This document shows positions 48,717 to 60,000 of a stretch of 64,000 bases of DNA, piece after piece. The DNA lies in NCBI GenBank assembly GCA_036244855.1, contig BQKZ01000557.1:1-64000 (forward strand), given 5' to 3'. A program made the translations under genes and the position numbers. Each line of letters begins with the position of its first letter. The stretch's first letter is position 1. Under the pieces are notes generated by a model. It was not told where the DNA came from and did not search any database. It saw only the letters and a program-made list of their open reading frames with translations. This DNA comes from Temnopleurus reevesii. Taxonomy: Eukaryota > Echinodermata > Echinoidea > Temnopleuroida > Temnopleuridae.

Positions 48717-49330
48717 GCAACACAATTTCCCCTTCTTCATGCGTACACAACTGCCAAAAGAAAGCAATTGGAACCTCATTCATGTTTCTCTACATACTCA
48801 AACATATGGCATGAATTGATGCAAAAATCTAAATTATGCCTCATGAATAATTCTGAAGATCATTTGTAACAGATGATTCTAGACGCATATTTTTTTTCCA
48901 CAAATTGAGTAAAAGATATAAAATGACAATATTCCCTCCTGTATCGGAAATAAAATCAATCAAAGCATACTCTGCTGCCAAGAGACAGCAAGTGGAATCT
49001 CATTCATGTTTCTCTACATGCTCAAACATATGGCATGAATTGATGTAAAACTGAAAATTCTGGTTATCAATAAATCTGAAAAATTACTTGTAACAGATAA
49101 TTCTAGATCATGCATTATATCTTTCCACAAATTGGGTAAAAAATATATGCAGCACAATTCTTCCTTCTGTATACTCGGATGCCATGAGATCGTGAATGTT
49201 TCTCCACATGTTCAAATATATGTCATCAATGTATGTACAACTCTAAAATATGCATCATGAATAATTCTGAAAATCATAACTTGTAACAGATAATTCTAGT
49301 TGCATATTTCTTTCCACAAATCGGGTTGAT
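48717..49330 (+). repeat. degenerate tandem array, three copies of about 185-225 bp
   Basis: Each unit shares, in order, a CACAAT...TTCCTTCTGTA start, CATGTTTCTCTACAT, CAAACATATGGCATGAATTGATG, TAATTCTGAA, TTGTAACAGATAATTCTAG and TTTCCACAAATTG. The CATGTTTCTC boxes are near 48,783, 49,006 and 49,196. The copies are clearly diverged, so the array is old. No coding or structural-RNA signature is seen. Confidence 0.85.
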
Positions 49331-50574
49331 AAGGAATCCAAGCAGAAAGCCTTCTCTCATAAATATGTGAATATCACATCCAGCCTACATAGGTCAAACA
49401 TTAAAGTCAATTCCAATTTTTCTGTTTGATATATGACTAATCCCAATTTACTTGTAGGAAAAAAATGGTGGAAAATTGCGAGTCCCTGGCATGGGCGGGA
49501 TGGACACCACTGTAGATGATAATATCAATATGGTTGCTAAGCAACTGATGCATCGATAAAGCTGGATGAAGGTTCTAGCAAGCTTGATTGGGGAATAAAG
49601 GCCACCCGCATGCGACAAATATGATTTTATGAATAATGAAAGTTGGATGCAAGGTTTAGGGGTGGTGAAGGGAAGGCAAGCGGGACTGATGAAAATGAAA
49701 AATTATCTATACGGAACAACCTTGATGAATTACCCATGAATACACTCAAAATGCATCCGAGGCTTGGATTTACCATTTTACTTTTGAAATCTAAATTATG
49801 AAGAAATATCATAATTTGATGAGAAATTATATTCAGAAGCGAGGAACAGGTTGCAGAATAGGAATTGTGGGAGCTCAAAGCTATACCATGAAGTAACTGA
49901 TGCCCCCCCCCCCCTAAAAAAAAAGACAACAATATTAATGAATTAACTTAATTAAGGGAAAATAATATGTTTCCTCCAATAGATTAAGAGGTATGGATAA
50001 TAATAAACAAATGAACAATATCACAATTCTTGATGAGGAAAAGCACAAGTAAAAAAGCAGGATGGTGTTTCACAGCAGAAAGAATGGCTTTCGCTTATTT
50101 TCTCTCCTTTTCCTTCCATCAAATTTGGTGACATCGGATATGGGCTGGCATTTATGTTGCCTCCAAAATGTGTGTACATTGCACCTCCATGCTTAGGCTA
50201 AGTTACGACGGGCAAAATTGATGCGCACGCCCCGTTTGTTTGCACTGTCCGACCCATTGATTGGGCACGAAAGATTTACACGATTGCGCTTGTCATATCA
50301 GTTTTTGGCATCTTCTTCATATTTAGGCAATTTAAAGTGACACTGTATCCATAGAGAAAATGGAAAATAAAACCACTGATGCTAATATTTCCTATATCAA
50401 TAGGGTATAATTAGAGCAAAAATGTACAAATATTACATTCCAAAGAAAACTAAAAAATTCTACAAATTAAAAAAAAATGAACAGGCAATATATGGCGATA
50501 TTAACCTTCTCTCTTTTCCATTTGTCTTTTGTGAAGTTTATTTGTTTCTACCTCTCTATCTCCATCTCCCCCTT
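49331..50574. other. non-coding upstream DNA
   Basis: No gene is recognised. A C12 run followed by T and A9 lies at 49,903-49,924. The rest shows nothing distinctive. Confidence 0.4.
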
Positions 50575-50680
50575 CTACACCCCCCCCCCCCCCTGTTCCC
50601 CTTCCTCCTTCCTCCTTCCTCCTTCTCTCCCTCCCTCTCTTTCTCTCTTTCTCTCACTCTCTCTCTTAATTCATTTATTA
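50505..50680. repeat. pyrimidine-rich tract with poly-C
   Basis: CCCCCCC runs near 50,580-50,594 and CTTCCTCC tandem units are followed by (TCTC)n and (CTTT)n. Open frames across it are artefacts. Confidence 0.85.
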
Positions 50681-51149
50681 TCAATATTTTTGCTTTTATC
50701 ATCACCTCTCATATAATTGTTGTTGCTCATTTTGCAACAGAGTAGAGAATCATATACTAGGGATGTTTCACTTAGCTGGAACTAAAGTCAACTTCAACCT
50801 AGTTCTGTTGCATAAAGCAATTTTTGCATAACCTACAAAGATAACATATTCCACTACCATTAATACCAGGGGTTTATGCTATTGACGAAATCCCATAAAT
50901 CTCTACTTATAGAGCTGTAGACAGACAAGAGTTCTTTCTGTATCATAATAAAATTCTGATGACTATGTACACATTTATCTGTAAATAATCAGACGCAAAT
51001 CATTAGTTTATAAATCAGTATTTATATTATTCTATTTGGATCTAAGTTTACTTAAAAATGAAAGTCGTAGCATGGATTCAAATTTTATGGCAGTGTCCTG
51101 TCTGTTTTTTGTGGAAGGAAATTCTGCACATGTCCTCAAGATTAAGGAA

Positions 51150-51840
51150 TTCTGATTGCTTCCCTAGCCTTGATATAGATTCTGGAAGTTTAATTGGTTA
51201 TTATAAAAGACATTGTTGAGACCTCAGAATTATGATTAACACCCATTTGTCTCTTCATGAACACACAAGAAATATCTGTTAGATCTATCTTGTAGGGAAT
51301 TAAAGTAAGATTGGGAAAATAACAGGGTTTCATTTATGCCTTTGCTTCTTCTCAATTATGGTTTACTTGCTGGATTGCCCGAATCTCAACTTATATCCCG
51401 TCAGAGGCTACATAACACTGGCGCAAGACTAGTTATACTCCCTGCATAACTTATGTTCATACTTCCCGTTTTACACTAACTTCACAGGCTCCCTATCTAC
51501 TGAATTACTATTTCCTTCCTAGTCCACAACATCCTAAATCGCACCTCATCCAACCTTCAAGGTCTAATGCCCCGCCACTGTACAATATTATCCTCATCAT
51601 CCCAATCAACTAGGCATCTTTGATATCCCAAGACTGCCCACACCAGGACTGACAACATCCAGCTTTCCCTAGAACCCTGCATCTCGACTCATTAGGGCGA
51701 TCAAACCTTTCCTCCTGTAGCACCCAAAATCTGGAACAATCTCCCTATCTACATCTGTGAGGCCTCCACCACAGGCTCATTTAAACATCTTATTAAGAAA
51801 CATTCATTAAGTCAGTATCAATTGCTGTCAATATATCATG
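51150..51840 (+). mobile_element. decayed non-LTR retrotransposon, C-terminal end of reverse transcriptase (CR1/L2/Jockey type)
   Basis: In the plus frame starting 51,357 the translation contains YGLLAGLPESQLISRQRLHN, then TGARLV, then LHRLPI, LVHNILNRTS and APKIWNNLP, and ends GSFKHLIKKHSL. This order (small-residue YGLP box, R-Q-N-ARLV, LHxLP, APxxWNxLP, FKxxLKxHL) is the standard C-terminal signature of CR1, L2 and Jockey-group LINE proteins. Five in-frame stops (51,447, 51,477, 51,501, 51,621, 51,693) show it is dead. An upstream piece in another frame, near 51,223 (LRIMINTHLSLHEHTRN), matches the preceding LGVxLDxxLSFxxH box, so a frameshift lies between. The catalytic core and the 5' end are absent. 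The 3' flank is T-rich with TTATTATT but lacks a clear tail repeat. Confidence 0.85.
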
Positions 51841-53190
51841 TGTCTGTATTATTGTACTTTTGTTTTTCCTTTTTATCCTTCATATTAGCTTTTATCATTA
51901 TTACTATTTTTATTATTGAGCAGACAAGTAAACATGTCAAAATAGAGATACATCAATTCACACAGGATACAAAGGGTGAATGAACCTTGATATGAAGACT
52001 GTAATGCAATTGTAGATCATATTGTATTAGACTAAGACCTCAGATAATCGTGACAACAGTATGTAACTTCTCAATTATTCATAGGTTTTTTCAACTACTA
52101 GGAATAGGATAAGGATATTTGGAGGAATATCCGGAATAACTTGTTTTGGGGGAATTTCAAATATCTATAGGCTGATAAAATGGCAATGAATGTATGATGA
52201 GGTTTCAACTAGCTCAATCCGCTTGTAAATTGCCTACAAACCAAAATCATATTGGAAATTAACTATTTTTCTTTTAATACCTGGATTGCATGTACTCAAA
52301 GTCAAATAAACTTAGAACTAAAATAGGCAGATAACTAATAACTAATTTTAGCAAGGACGTACCAATGGATAATCACATTGACAACAAAGAGATGCGTGAT
52401 GCAGAATGATTACCAACAAGCCTAATCTGACCAAAAGAAGAAAAGCATTATGGAATATTTGCAGGAATGTAAATGTATACCTCTTTATAAAATAACAACA
52501 AAATATGATTCAAAACAAGAGTGCCGTTAAGGAATTTTAGATGGAAATAAACACGTCATTCAAGCAAATGCTTCAGCATAAAAATCCTACTCAATGATAA
52601 AACCTCTATACATGTATTCCCTCCACCAATATGTTCCTCTCGAGCCTGTTGAATCCATGAATTATTAAACCTTAATCTACTAATGGTTCCCCATCAACTA
52701 CATTCCAACTCCAAAGTGTATACCATCATAACAGGTTTCATAGATCTAAATATACTAGGAAATCAAATACAAGAAGCTGGACAATGCAAATGACTCCTAT
52801 TCATTGTTGCGAATGACTCTAGAAGACAAAATAAAAGAGCTTTCTTACCAGCAAGCATGTTTAATATCTGTTCTACATATCTTTGTAGAATATCTGGGAA
52901 GGAAATTTCTTATATGCAAGAGAACCATTGTAAAGGTTAGATTATGACATTGTTTATTTTGTCTAATTTTATTGTCCCTAGATTCCACAAGATATGATCA
53001 CCATAGTACATTGTACACCCATACTGCTGTCCTCCACTCCGAGGAATACCTTAGCGTACTTGTCCTCATTTCTTATTAAGCATTTCACAACAAATTGTGC
53101 ATTATCAAGCACTGACTGATAGGATATAGGAAATGTCAGACCCGATTACTAATGACCATTGTTTACCATGCTATACGCGCAGCATAAAAC
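51841..53190. other. non-coding upstream DNA
   Basis: No gene or defined repeat is recognised. The first 80 bases are T-rich with TTATTATT and may be the 3' UTR or tail of the LINE remnant. Confidence 0.4.
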
Positions 53191-53445
53191 ATTGTGGAAG
53201 TGGCATGATGTAGTGATTCTGACACTATCCATGGCATTACTTTCCTTCAGCAAGAAATAAATCCACACTGTGCTGCACTCAACCCAGGTGAATATGAGTA
53301 TCTGACTGAATTTATTTCTTGAAATGCTTGAGCACCTGAGTGGCTGGCTTGGCAGTTATAGCCTGGGTAATGATATGGTATCTAGTATTGAGCACATTAG
53401 AGTATATAATGATTGCGCAACACAAAGTGACCTGTTATTAATATT
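53191..53445 (+). mobile_element. SINE-like repeat, diverged copy
   Basis: GCATGATGTAGTGATTCTGACACTATCCATGGCATTAC parallels the tRNA-like head of the 37.5-kb copy with mutations in the A box. TGCACTCAACCCAGGTGAAT (53,275) and TTCTTGAAATGCTTGAGC follow in the same order. The element runs into an (ATT)n tail. Confidence 0.7.
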
Positions 53446-53512
53446 ATCATAATCATCATTATTATTATCATTATTATTATTATCATTATTACTATTATTA
53501 TTATTACCATCT
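53446..53512 (+). repeat. (ATT/ATC)n microsatellite, tail of the SINE-like copy
   Basis: ATTATT and ATCATT triplets run for about 65 bases directly after the SINE body, as expected if the microsatellite grew from the element's tail. Confidence 0.9.
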
Positions 53513-53808
53513 TTCTTCGTATCATTATTAGTTATTTATCCAACACAGAACTCTGCAAACTGTATGCAACTATGGTCACCTTTTGAGAGACCTACAAGCA
53601 CTAAATAAAATTAAGATCATTCATATTACAAAATAACAATCCAAGATGAATCAAAGTTTGTATACTCTGAAGCCCAAGGTGCTAAATTATATCAATTCTA
53701 CATGTTTATTAAACGTTTACACTCCTCTGTATTAATGCAAGGATTTAGTGTAGAATTCAGTAAACATTTTTGGCCATGTTTGCACTCTACAAACTTGCAT
53801 ATTTCTAA

Positions 53809-53983
53809 GGGGGTGTTGCTCAAAAGTTGCAATTGATCGCAAGTTGCAGTTGATCAGAACGTGCCATTCAAAATCATTGTTTCATGCGCATCTTGTTAAG
53901 TGCGCATACTGTGCGCAAATGAAAATGCGCGTTATAATTTGCTAAGTTGCAGTTGATTTGCAGTTGATTTTGAGCAACACCCC
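53809..53983 (+). mobile_element. Harbinger/Tourist-like MITE, copy 4
   Basis: The element starts GGGGGTGTTGCTCAAAAG and ends TTGAGCAACACCCC. TAA lies immediately to the left and GTAA to the right, giving a TAA target duplication. It is about 175 bp and close in sequence to the 4.4-kb and 31.5-kb copies. Several central CpGs are changed to TpG or CpA, as expected from methylation decay. Confidence 0.8.
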
Positions 53984-54730
53984 GTAAGTGTTATACTGTG
54001 GTATTCTTTTATACCATCAGTGAAAATAATGAAAACAAAAACAATCTAAGAATGCTGAAAATGATTTGATCATTCCTCCACTGACTACCTTTCTCCTTCA
54101 AACCGACATACTCCTATCCCCATTGCCTCCACTTCTCTTTTAATGTGGTTTGCCACAATATGACAGGTTTAAGCACTTGGAGAAAACCAAGATAAAACTT
54201 AAGCCAATCACACAATATTTCTTTTTCGTGATATGAAAAATAATGACTATACAATGTTTTTTTCTGTCAATCCTTTATCTTTGATGGTAGATAAAGTGGA
54301 TATTCAGAGGGTGGTATTTTCTGAGGATAAAGCTTGGCTATTTATACTAAGAAATTATGGCTTCCTTAATACTTTCTTGTACATGTAGTTTAAGTTAGTG
54401 CTTTCACTGACTGGAGAGTCAGAATTTTGAATATCATTTATCAAAGGGATCAATTAAAAGTTAAACTGCTCCAACTTGGAATAAAAAACCTTAAATTGAA
54501 GCTCAAATTTAAAGCCTTGCATTCAATTTTCATTGAAAACAGCCTAATATTATGTAGATAATATATTATGCAACCGTTAACATTGACAATTGCACGGTAA
54601 ATATTATTAATAAAAATTATGTATTCCAATGCTTTGGCATTTCTACATGCTAACTATGACTGCATGTCTTGCTGAAATTCATTAAAATTCTATGTTCTTG
54701 CACCTACTTCAGGCGTACATGTATTAAAAA

Positions 54731-54795
54731 AAAACATTTGGATAATGGCGCTCTATAAATGTATCATTATTATTCTCATCATTCCTAATAATATG
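54731..54795 (+). mobile_element. LINE/SINE 3'-tail fragment
   Basis: ATGGCGCTCTATAAATGTATC followed by ATTATTATT resembles the GCGCTATATAAAT...(ATT)n 3' ends of L2/CR1-type LINEs and dependent SINEs, also seen at about 62,478-62,515. Only the tail is present. Confidence 0.4.
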
Positions 54796-56130
54796 TATGT
54801 TTTCTTAAACTTTAAAAATTTTGATTGACAGGTTGCTAGGCAATGCATCCTTATGCATCCTTTCAATAAAGACATGACATTTTTGTGGATTTGTCTATTT
54901 ATGGGTTAAATTTGTACCATTAAAAATTTGTTCACATTACAGATTTTAAAAGAAAACATTTTGATTGCATTGAGTCTCATTCAAATAAAATGCTTTCCTA
55001 TGAGATTCTCCTATCGGAAAGGATTGGGCGCACCTCTGAAATAAAATATTAGCCTGGTAGATGCATAACACCATCTGTTGAAGCCTAGCACAAATCTCCA
55101 GAGATTGAACTTACTATGGAGGTAAAGTCAAATGGAGAGGCAAGTTTACACAAAACAAAAATACACTTTACAAATTTATTACCACTTTCTGTCCCTCCTA
55201 AAAAAATCTCCATCCTAAACCCCCCCCCCCCCCTTTCTGCCCCTTCAACAAAAATCTTTTTATGTGCGATGGTTAATATCTGAAACAAAACAGCTTCAAT
55301 ATGAGGTTAAACAATGTCACTTGTGTTACTATAAACTAATGTTTTGTTAAAAACAAATGAAATGAAATAGTACTCTACACATTCACTCCTCTGGTGACAA
55401 TCTTAAAAACTTAAAAAACCAACTCTAAGCCAACAATTTGCAATAAATATATAGCAAAGTCATAAATCCATACATACATTGTACATGCATGTAATACATA
55501 TCACACCACTTGTTTCTGTCACGTTAGTTGGCAAAAGATAAAATACACGATACAAGAAATTCTCACAAAGATCCAAAATGCCAGATGCGTTAGATATTTA
55601 GCTCTAAAATATCTTATTATCGAGTCTAAATCTATCTCAGTTGTTGCCAAGTGACATATCTATATCGTTCCCAGGTACCAGATTGCTCTTTAAGATTTGG
55701 AAGAGTATGAAGAAAATCACAAAGTGGTGTACATATATGAATACTTGATATGCAATATCTTAAAACACTCTTGTAATTTACCAGCATTACACTATGACTA
55801 TATTGAAGCTATTTAAGATAAATACATAATGATTTGACCCCACCCCCCCCCCTCCCCTAAAAAAAGGGTAATAAACACAGCATTTGTAATGCACCATCTA
55901 TCTAGTTAAACTATTCCGAGGTGCAGGGTACATGAAAATAACACTCTAATCATTATGGTATGTTGTCTTTTGCTGAATTTATCTCAGAGCCTTTTTCATC
56001 TGATCATAATAAATAAACACATGACAATTTTTCATTTAATTTTCCTTTTGAAAAAGTCAAGACAGGAGGTACACTAATCGTAAATAGTAAAAGAGTTTTT
56101 TTCTCATAGAGAGTACAGAAAAGACAGAGA
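54796..56130. other. non-coding upstream DNA
   Basis: No gene is recognised. C-homopolymers lie at about 55,219-55,233 and 55,838-55,857, the second followed by T and A7. The rest is AT-rich and featureless. Confidence 0.4.
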
Positions 56131-56145
56131 AGAATGAGTAAGGGA

Positions 56146-56197
56146 AAAGAATTACAGAGAGAAAGAGAGAGAGAGACAGAGACAGAGAGAGAGGAGG
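56146..56197 (+). repeat. (GA)n microsatellite with GACAGA interruptions
   Basis: GAGAGAAAGAGAGAGAGAGAC and GACAGAGACAGAGAGAG units give the Arg/Glu-rich reading frame here. It is not coding. Confidence 0.9.
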
Positions 56198-56729
56198 AAA
56201 AAAACAATTTAGTTTTCAGTATATCACACGTAACATCAATCCACATTTGGTGTGTATTTCTATTTTCTCAATCTTTGAGAACAAAAAATATGTCAAAAAT
56301 AATAAAACAGCATTCTTTTTGTGTACAAGTACATGTAATAGGTTTATTTCCAAAGAGATACATGTATTTATGCTAATATGATTGATTTTATATGATCGTC
56401 TGAGGGGACTTCTATATGAAAATACAAATTTAAATGGAAAAGAGGTGATCAAATTTATGACAAAAGTATTGAAATTTACATCAGACAATTATCAGCAAAA
56501 TAGTTCTACTCTGATGGGTAATTAGCAGGAGGAAATTATCAAGAAAAAAAAGAGAAAAAAGAGAAAGATGAATTTAAAATGATAATTTGAATTTTCATAG
56601 CTCACTTGCTTTTCAAAGATACCCATGACTAAAGCCTACACCATGAGCTGGTATTGGTGAGTGCCAGGCTCTGCGTAGAACGCCTTGTAATTGCATTTCA
56701 CTCAGTCCCGCATCCTGCTGCCTTCATCT

Positions 56730-56832
56730 ATGCAAATGACCTGTGCCCAGGAGCAGCCCCACAGATGGCAAGCTGTGATTGGCTGGCAGCACTACCAATG
56801 GCTGTGGGCCATGTCACAGAGCCTCTCATTGG
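56730..56832 (-). promoter_or_regulatory. octamer plus three CCAAT boxes
   Basis: On the minus strand CCAAT (56,832-56,828), ATTGG (56,799-56,795), CCAAT (56,782-56,778) and the octamer ATTTGCAT (56,737-56,730) lie within 103 bases. The order CCAAT then octamer is the arrangement seen in H2B-type and other cell-cycle promoters. No TATA box at the expected distance and no histone or other recognisable ORF follow, so the target is unknown. Confidence 0.35.
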
Positions 56833-57599
56833 CTGACTTCTGACACACACCACAATGGGGTTGCAAGGCATGTGAAAACGGGTGAGGGGAAGGAGGGGAA
56901 AAAATGCTACATTGATGAAGCAAGCGTGTGAGACATTAGCGATGGGCTCTCTTGCTCGTGATCGTAGTCGGGCGATACCCACCTCCTTTTATTTGATAAT
57001 AAAAATGCAACAGTTAAGTAATATCTTGGTGGATACCGGTACAACACGAAGCAAAAGGGAGCAACAATGGCTATTGATTTGGAATATGGCCTTGCTCTTT
57101 CATACACCATTTGTGCATCTATGCCTAAAGTTAAACAATGCATGTCTAAGACAGCATGAATAACAAACTAAAAGGGAAAAGCAAAAACTCAATAGTCTAT
57201 TCAAATAGCAACGAGAGTGAGCAAGTGGGAGTACCTTCGATTCAATTTGATTTCTAAGATGAAGAACATACATTTAAAATAAAACATATTTTTCCCATCT
57301 CGCTTTCGACAAGTCTTTTCAGGATGGCGGAGGAGGAAAGCGGGGTTTTTTCATCCGCAGAAATGGAAGAAATTGCATTATAACAATGGTTCTTAAACGT
57401 GCTCTTCTGCAGTTTGGTAGGCTTTGTTACAAAAGATGGTAGAAGCTTCGGCAGAAATATTGAGTATAGATGGAAAAAAGAGAGAAGGAGGGAAAGTAAC
57501 ACAAGTGGAGGTCAAGTATAAAAGAGGAAAGCTAGTTTGAAGAAATTAGAAATGTACGGTACAACAAATAAATATGAAATGAGAAGGAAAAAAATCTGC

Positions 57600-57745
57600 A
57601 TGACAACTTTATTGCTAGCATGCTCTCCATCTCTCTTTCTCAAAACTTTCTTTTCCTTCTCCACCATCTTCTCTTTTTCTACATCTTATCCAATATGCCT
57701 CTCATCTCTTTTTTAAGTTGCTTCATTCCCCATTTTTATTTCTTT
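57600..57745. repeat. pyrimidine-rich tract
   Basis: The plus strand is T/C-biased (TCTCTCTTTCTC, TTCTCCACC units) for about 140 bases. The Leu/Ser/Phe-rich frame is an artefact. Confidence 0.7.
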
Positions 57746-58363
57746 CTCGATAATTCAAAATTCTCAATTATATGGCATTCAGCTCAGTGCAAAAAGGGAA
57801 TTAGTTGACTCTGATTCCATAACATTATATCTCATAGGTGATAAAACAAACAGCTATTTTTCATCACAAAATGTTGACACCATCAAGATCTCTATGGTAA
57901 ACATATCAAACAATCATTCATTCTGCCAGAATTAAAAAAATCTCAAAATATTTCATAAGATTTAAAATAATCAAAACACATTTTAGGGAAAACCTGATTA
58001 ATGCAGACCTGATAGCTTTACTATCTTATAATACAGGTATCTGCTTCAATCAACCCTATGGTGCTTTTTCCCCCTCTCCAGATTTTACCTTCCCGCACTT
58101 GAAATTTGCTGTGAAAGAGCAATCAATTGATCAAGTTGACAAATATATTTGCAAAAAAATTTGAAATTAAGAAAGTTTAAAAAGATAAGTACATGTTAGA
58201 AGGAAGGGACCACAGCATAGGGGTAACAGGGTTAAATCCCTAAAATATCACTAAATTTGTGCAAAAATGCAAAATATGTACATCTTCAGAGTCAGTATAT
58301 ATATACCTACTACCAAAGACACTCAACTGCCCCTGAAAAGTACTACAAATAGTCGTAACTCAC

Positions 58364-58412
58364 CTGATTCTTGTTTCTCGGCAATCAACCAAATCTAATC
58401 AATTCAAGAGGC
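58364..58412 (-). other. candidate non-coding (5'UTR) exon
   Basis: On the minus strand a strong acceptor (CCCCCTTCTTGTGTCTTTCAG) and a consensus donor (CAG|GTGAGT) bound 49 bases. All three frames carry a stop, so it could only be an untranslated exon. It lies on the same strand as, and upstream of, the hnRNP K-like gene and the 47.3-kb candidate exon. A chance pairing of sites is possible. Confidence 0.3.
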
Positions 58413-59270
58413 CTGAAAGACACAAGAAGGGGGAAAATGAAAATTGAAATAGAAATTTTAGAATAAATTCACAATCAAATTAGAGTTTCTGAGTGAGTGA
58501 GCGAGAGGCGTTAGCCATTATGTACAAGCAATACATGTAAATACATTGGAAGGCGCGATCCTAGATGTTTATTGAATACCCAGTACGAGGAAAATAGGAA
58601 GAATAACTGCGTTGTAATATAAAAAGGTGCCGTAATTTTCAGATTTCATTAAGTTCAATTAAATAGAAAATATATATGTGTGTATGCTCATTAATAAATT
58701 ACAGTTTCCTCTTTTGTTTTTCACATTCATTCATATCTTATTAGTCACTAACTGCATCAAACATTGATAAACAGGCTATTGCATTATCATTTTCATACAT
58801 TTGAGGGAAATTTGTAACCAGACATTATAAGGATTGTAGTTTAATTTAATGAAAAGGCTGCAATTACTGTTCCTATCTAATATACAAGATGCCAATGTTC
58901 ATATCGATTGATTTATATTATTGTAATTTCATTAACACTCAGGATAACTACAGTATAATAAAACATGCAATAAATGTAAATTAAATGATAGACATCAATG
59001 CCAACAAAATATATACATGATAATTGAGGGGTATTAACAAAATATGGGGGCATGGGGAAAAAAAACGATACTTGTAGGACGCCTGCCCCTGAATGCATAT
59101 CTGTTTGATGAGAAAAAATACAGTCATTACAACAACTATCTATAATAGTCAATGCATTTACTTGTCTACAGTAGCCACTTTTTGCAAATGTCCATGGTTG
59201 GTTATCAAACATATTTAGCTACAAATACAAATACATACAGTCATCGTGCAAATTTACTTTGTTTAAAGTA
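58413..59270. other. non-coding upstream DNA
   Basis: Nothing recognisable is seen apart from AT-rich sequence and a TATATATGTGTGTATG patch near 58,670. Confidence 0.4.
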
Positions 59271-59571
59271 CTGTAAATTTCAAGAAAAGATAAGAGCAAG
59301 TTCACATCTACGTTAGATATCTCTCAAGTATACATACATGAAATACAATTCATTTGCAATTTATATAGTCAATGTCAGTTTTACCTCCCACTTGTGATAA
59401 TTTTTAAAATGTAAAAATACAACTGTAGGTCCTCATATACATATGTCAAGTAAAAAGTTGTGATCACAACTTTCTAGCAACAATTTTTACTCGACATGTA
59501 TGTTTGTATACTTGAGAAATATCTACATTAGATGTGAACTTACTCTAATATTTTCTTGAATAAATTTACAG
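59271..59571. mobile_element. long inverted repeat (foldback element)
   Basis: The left arm 59,271-59,340 (CTGTAAATTTCAAGAAAAGA start, CATACATG end) and right arm 59,495-59,571 are reverse complements with a few mismatches and one small indel. The spacer of about 154 bases holds a second, inner inverted repeat, centred on the perfect 20-base palindrome AAAGTTGTGATCACAACTTT at 59,454-59,473. It is non-coding. It may be a MITE or a rearranged inverted duplication of the local repeat containing GTTCACATCTA. Confidence 0.8.
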
Positions 59572-60000
59572 TAGTAATGCTGATCAACTGCAATCAAATT
59601 AATTGCTTCATGCAAGTTTTCTTGAGGTGCAGACGGCATGTGCATAAATGCAAAGACATGTTTCAATTTCGCAAATGATTCGCAATTGACTGCATCATAT
59701 TGTAGCGCCCACCCCCTCATTAGTTAGAGAACATGGAACATGGAATATGTTCACATCTAATACAGATATATCTCCAAAACGTATGCTAGTAACACTTTCA
59801 ATATAAAATAGACCTTGGTTCAAGTACCAATTTTCCTTAAATTTTCATTTCTAATTTCTAAAAATTGGATTGGATTATTGTAAAGCCCCCCGCCCCCACC
59901 CCTCATTTTTCAGTATATCGCAAATGACAACACCAAGGATCCTTATGATATTTTAAATCCTTGTCAATAAGTTTGTGATCGAATTTTAAGACTGCAGTAA

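Noticed and set aside
57324..57383. Plus-strand ATGGCGGAGGAGG frame after a TTTTCAG acceptor-like site (MAEEESGVFSS)
   Set aside because: It stops after 19 codons with no donor. The resemblance to a first exon may come from a YY1-type ATGGCGG motif.
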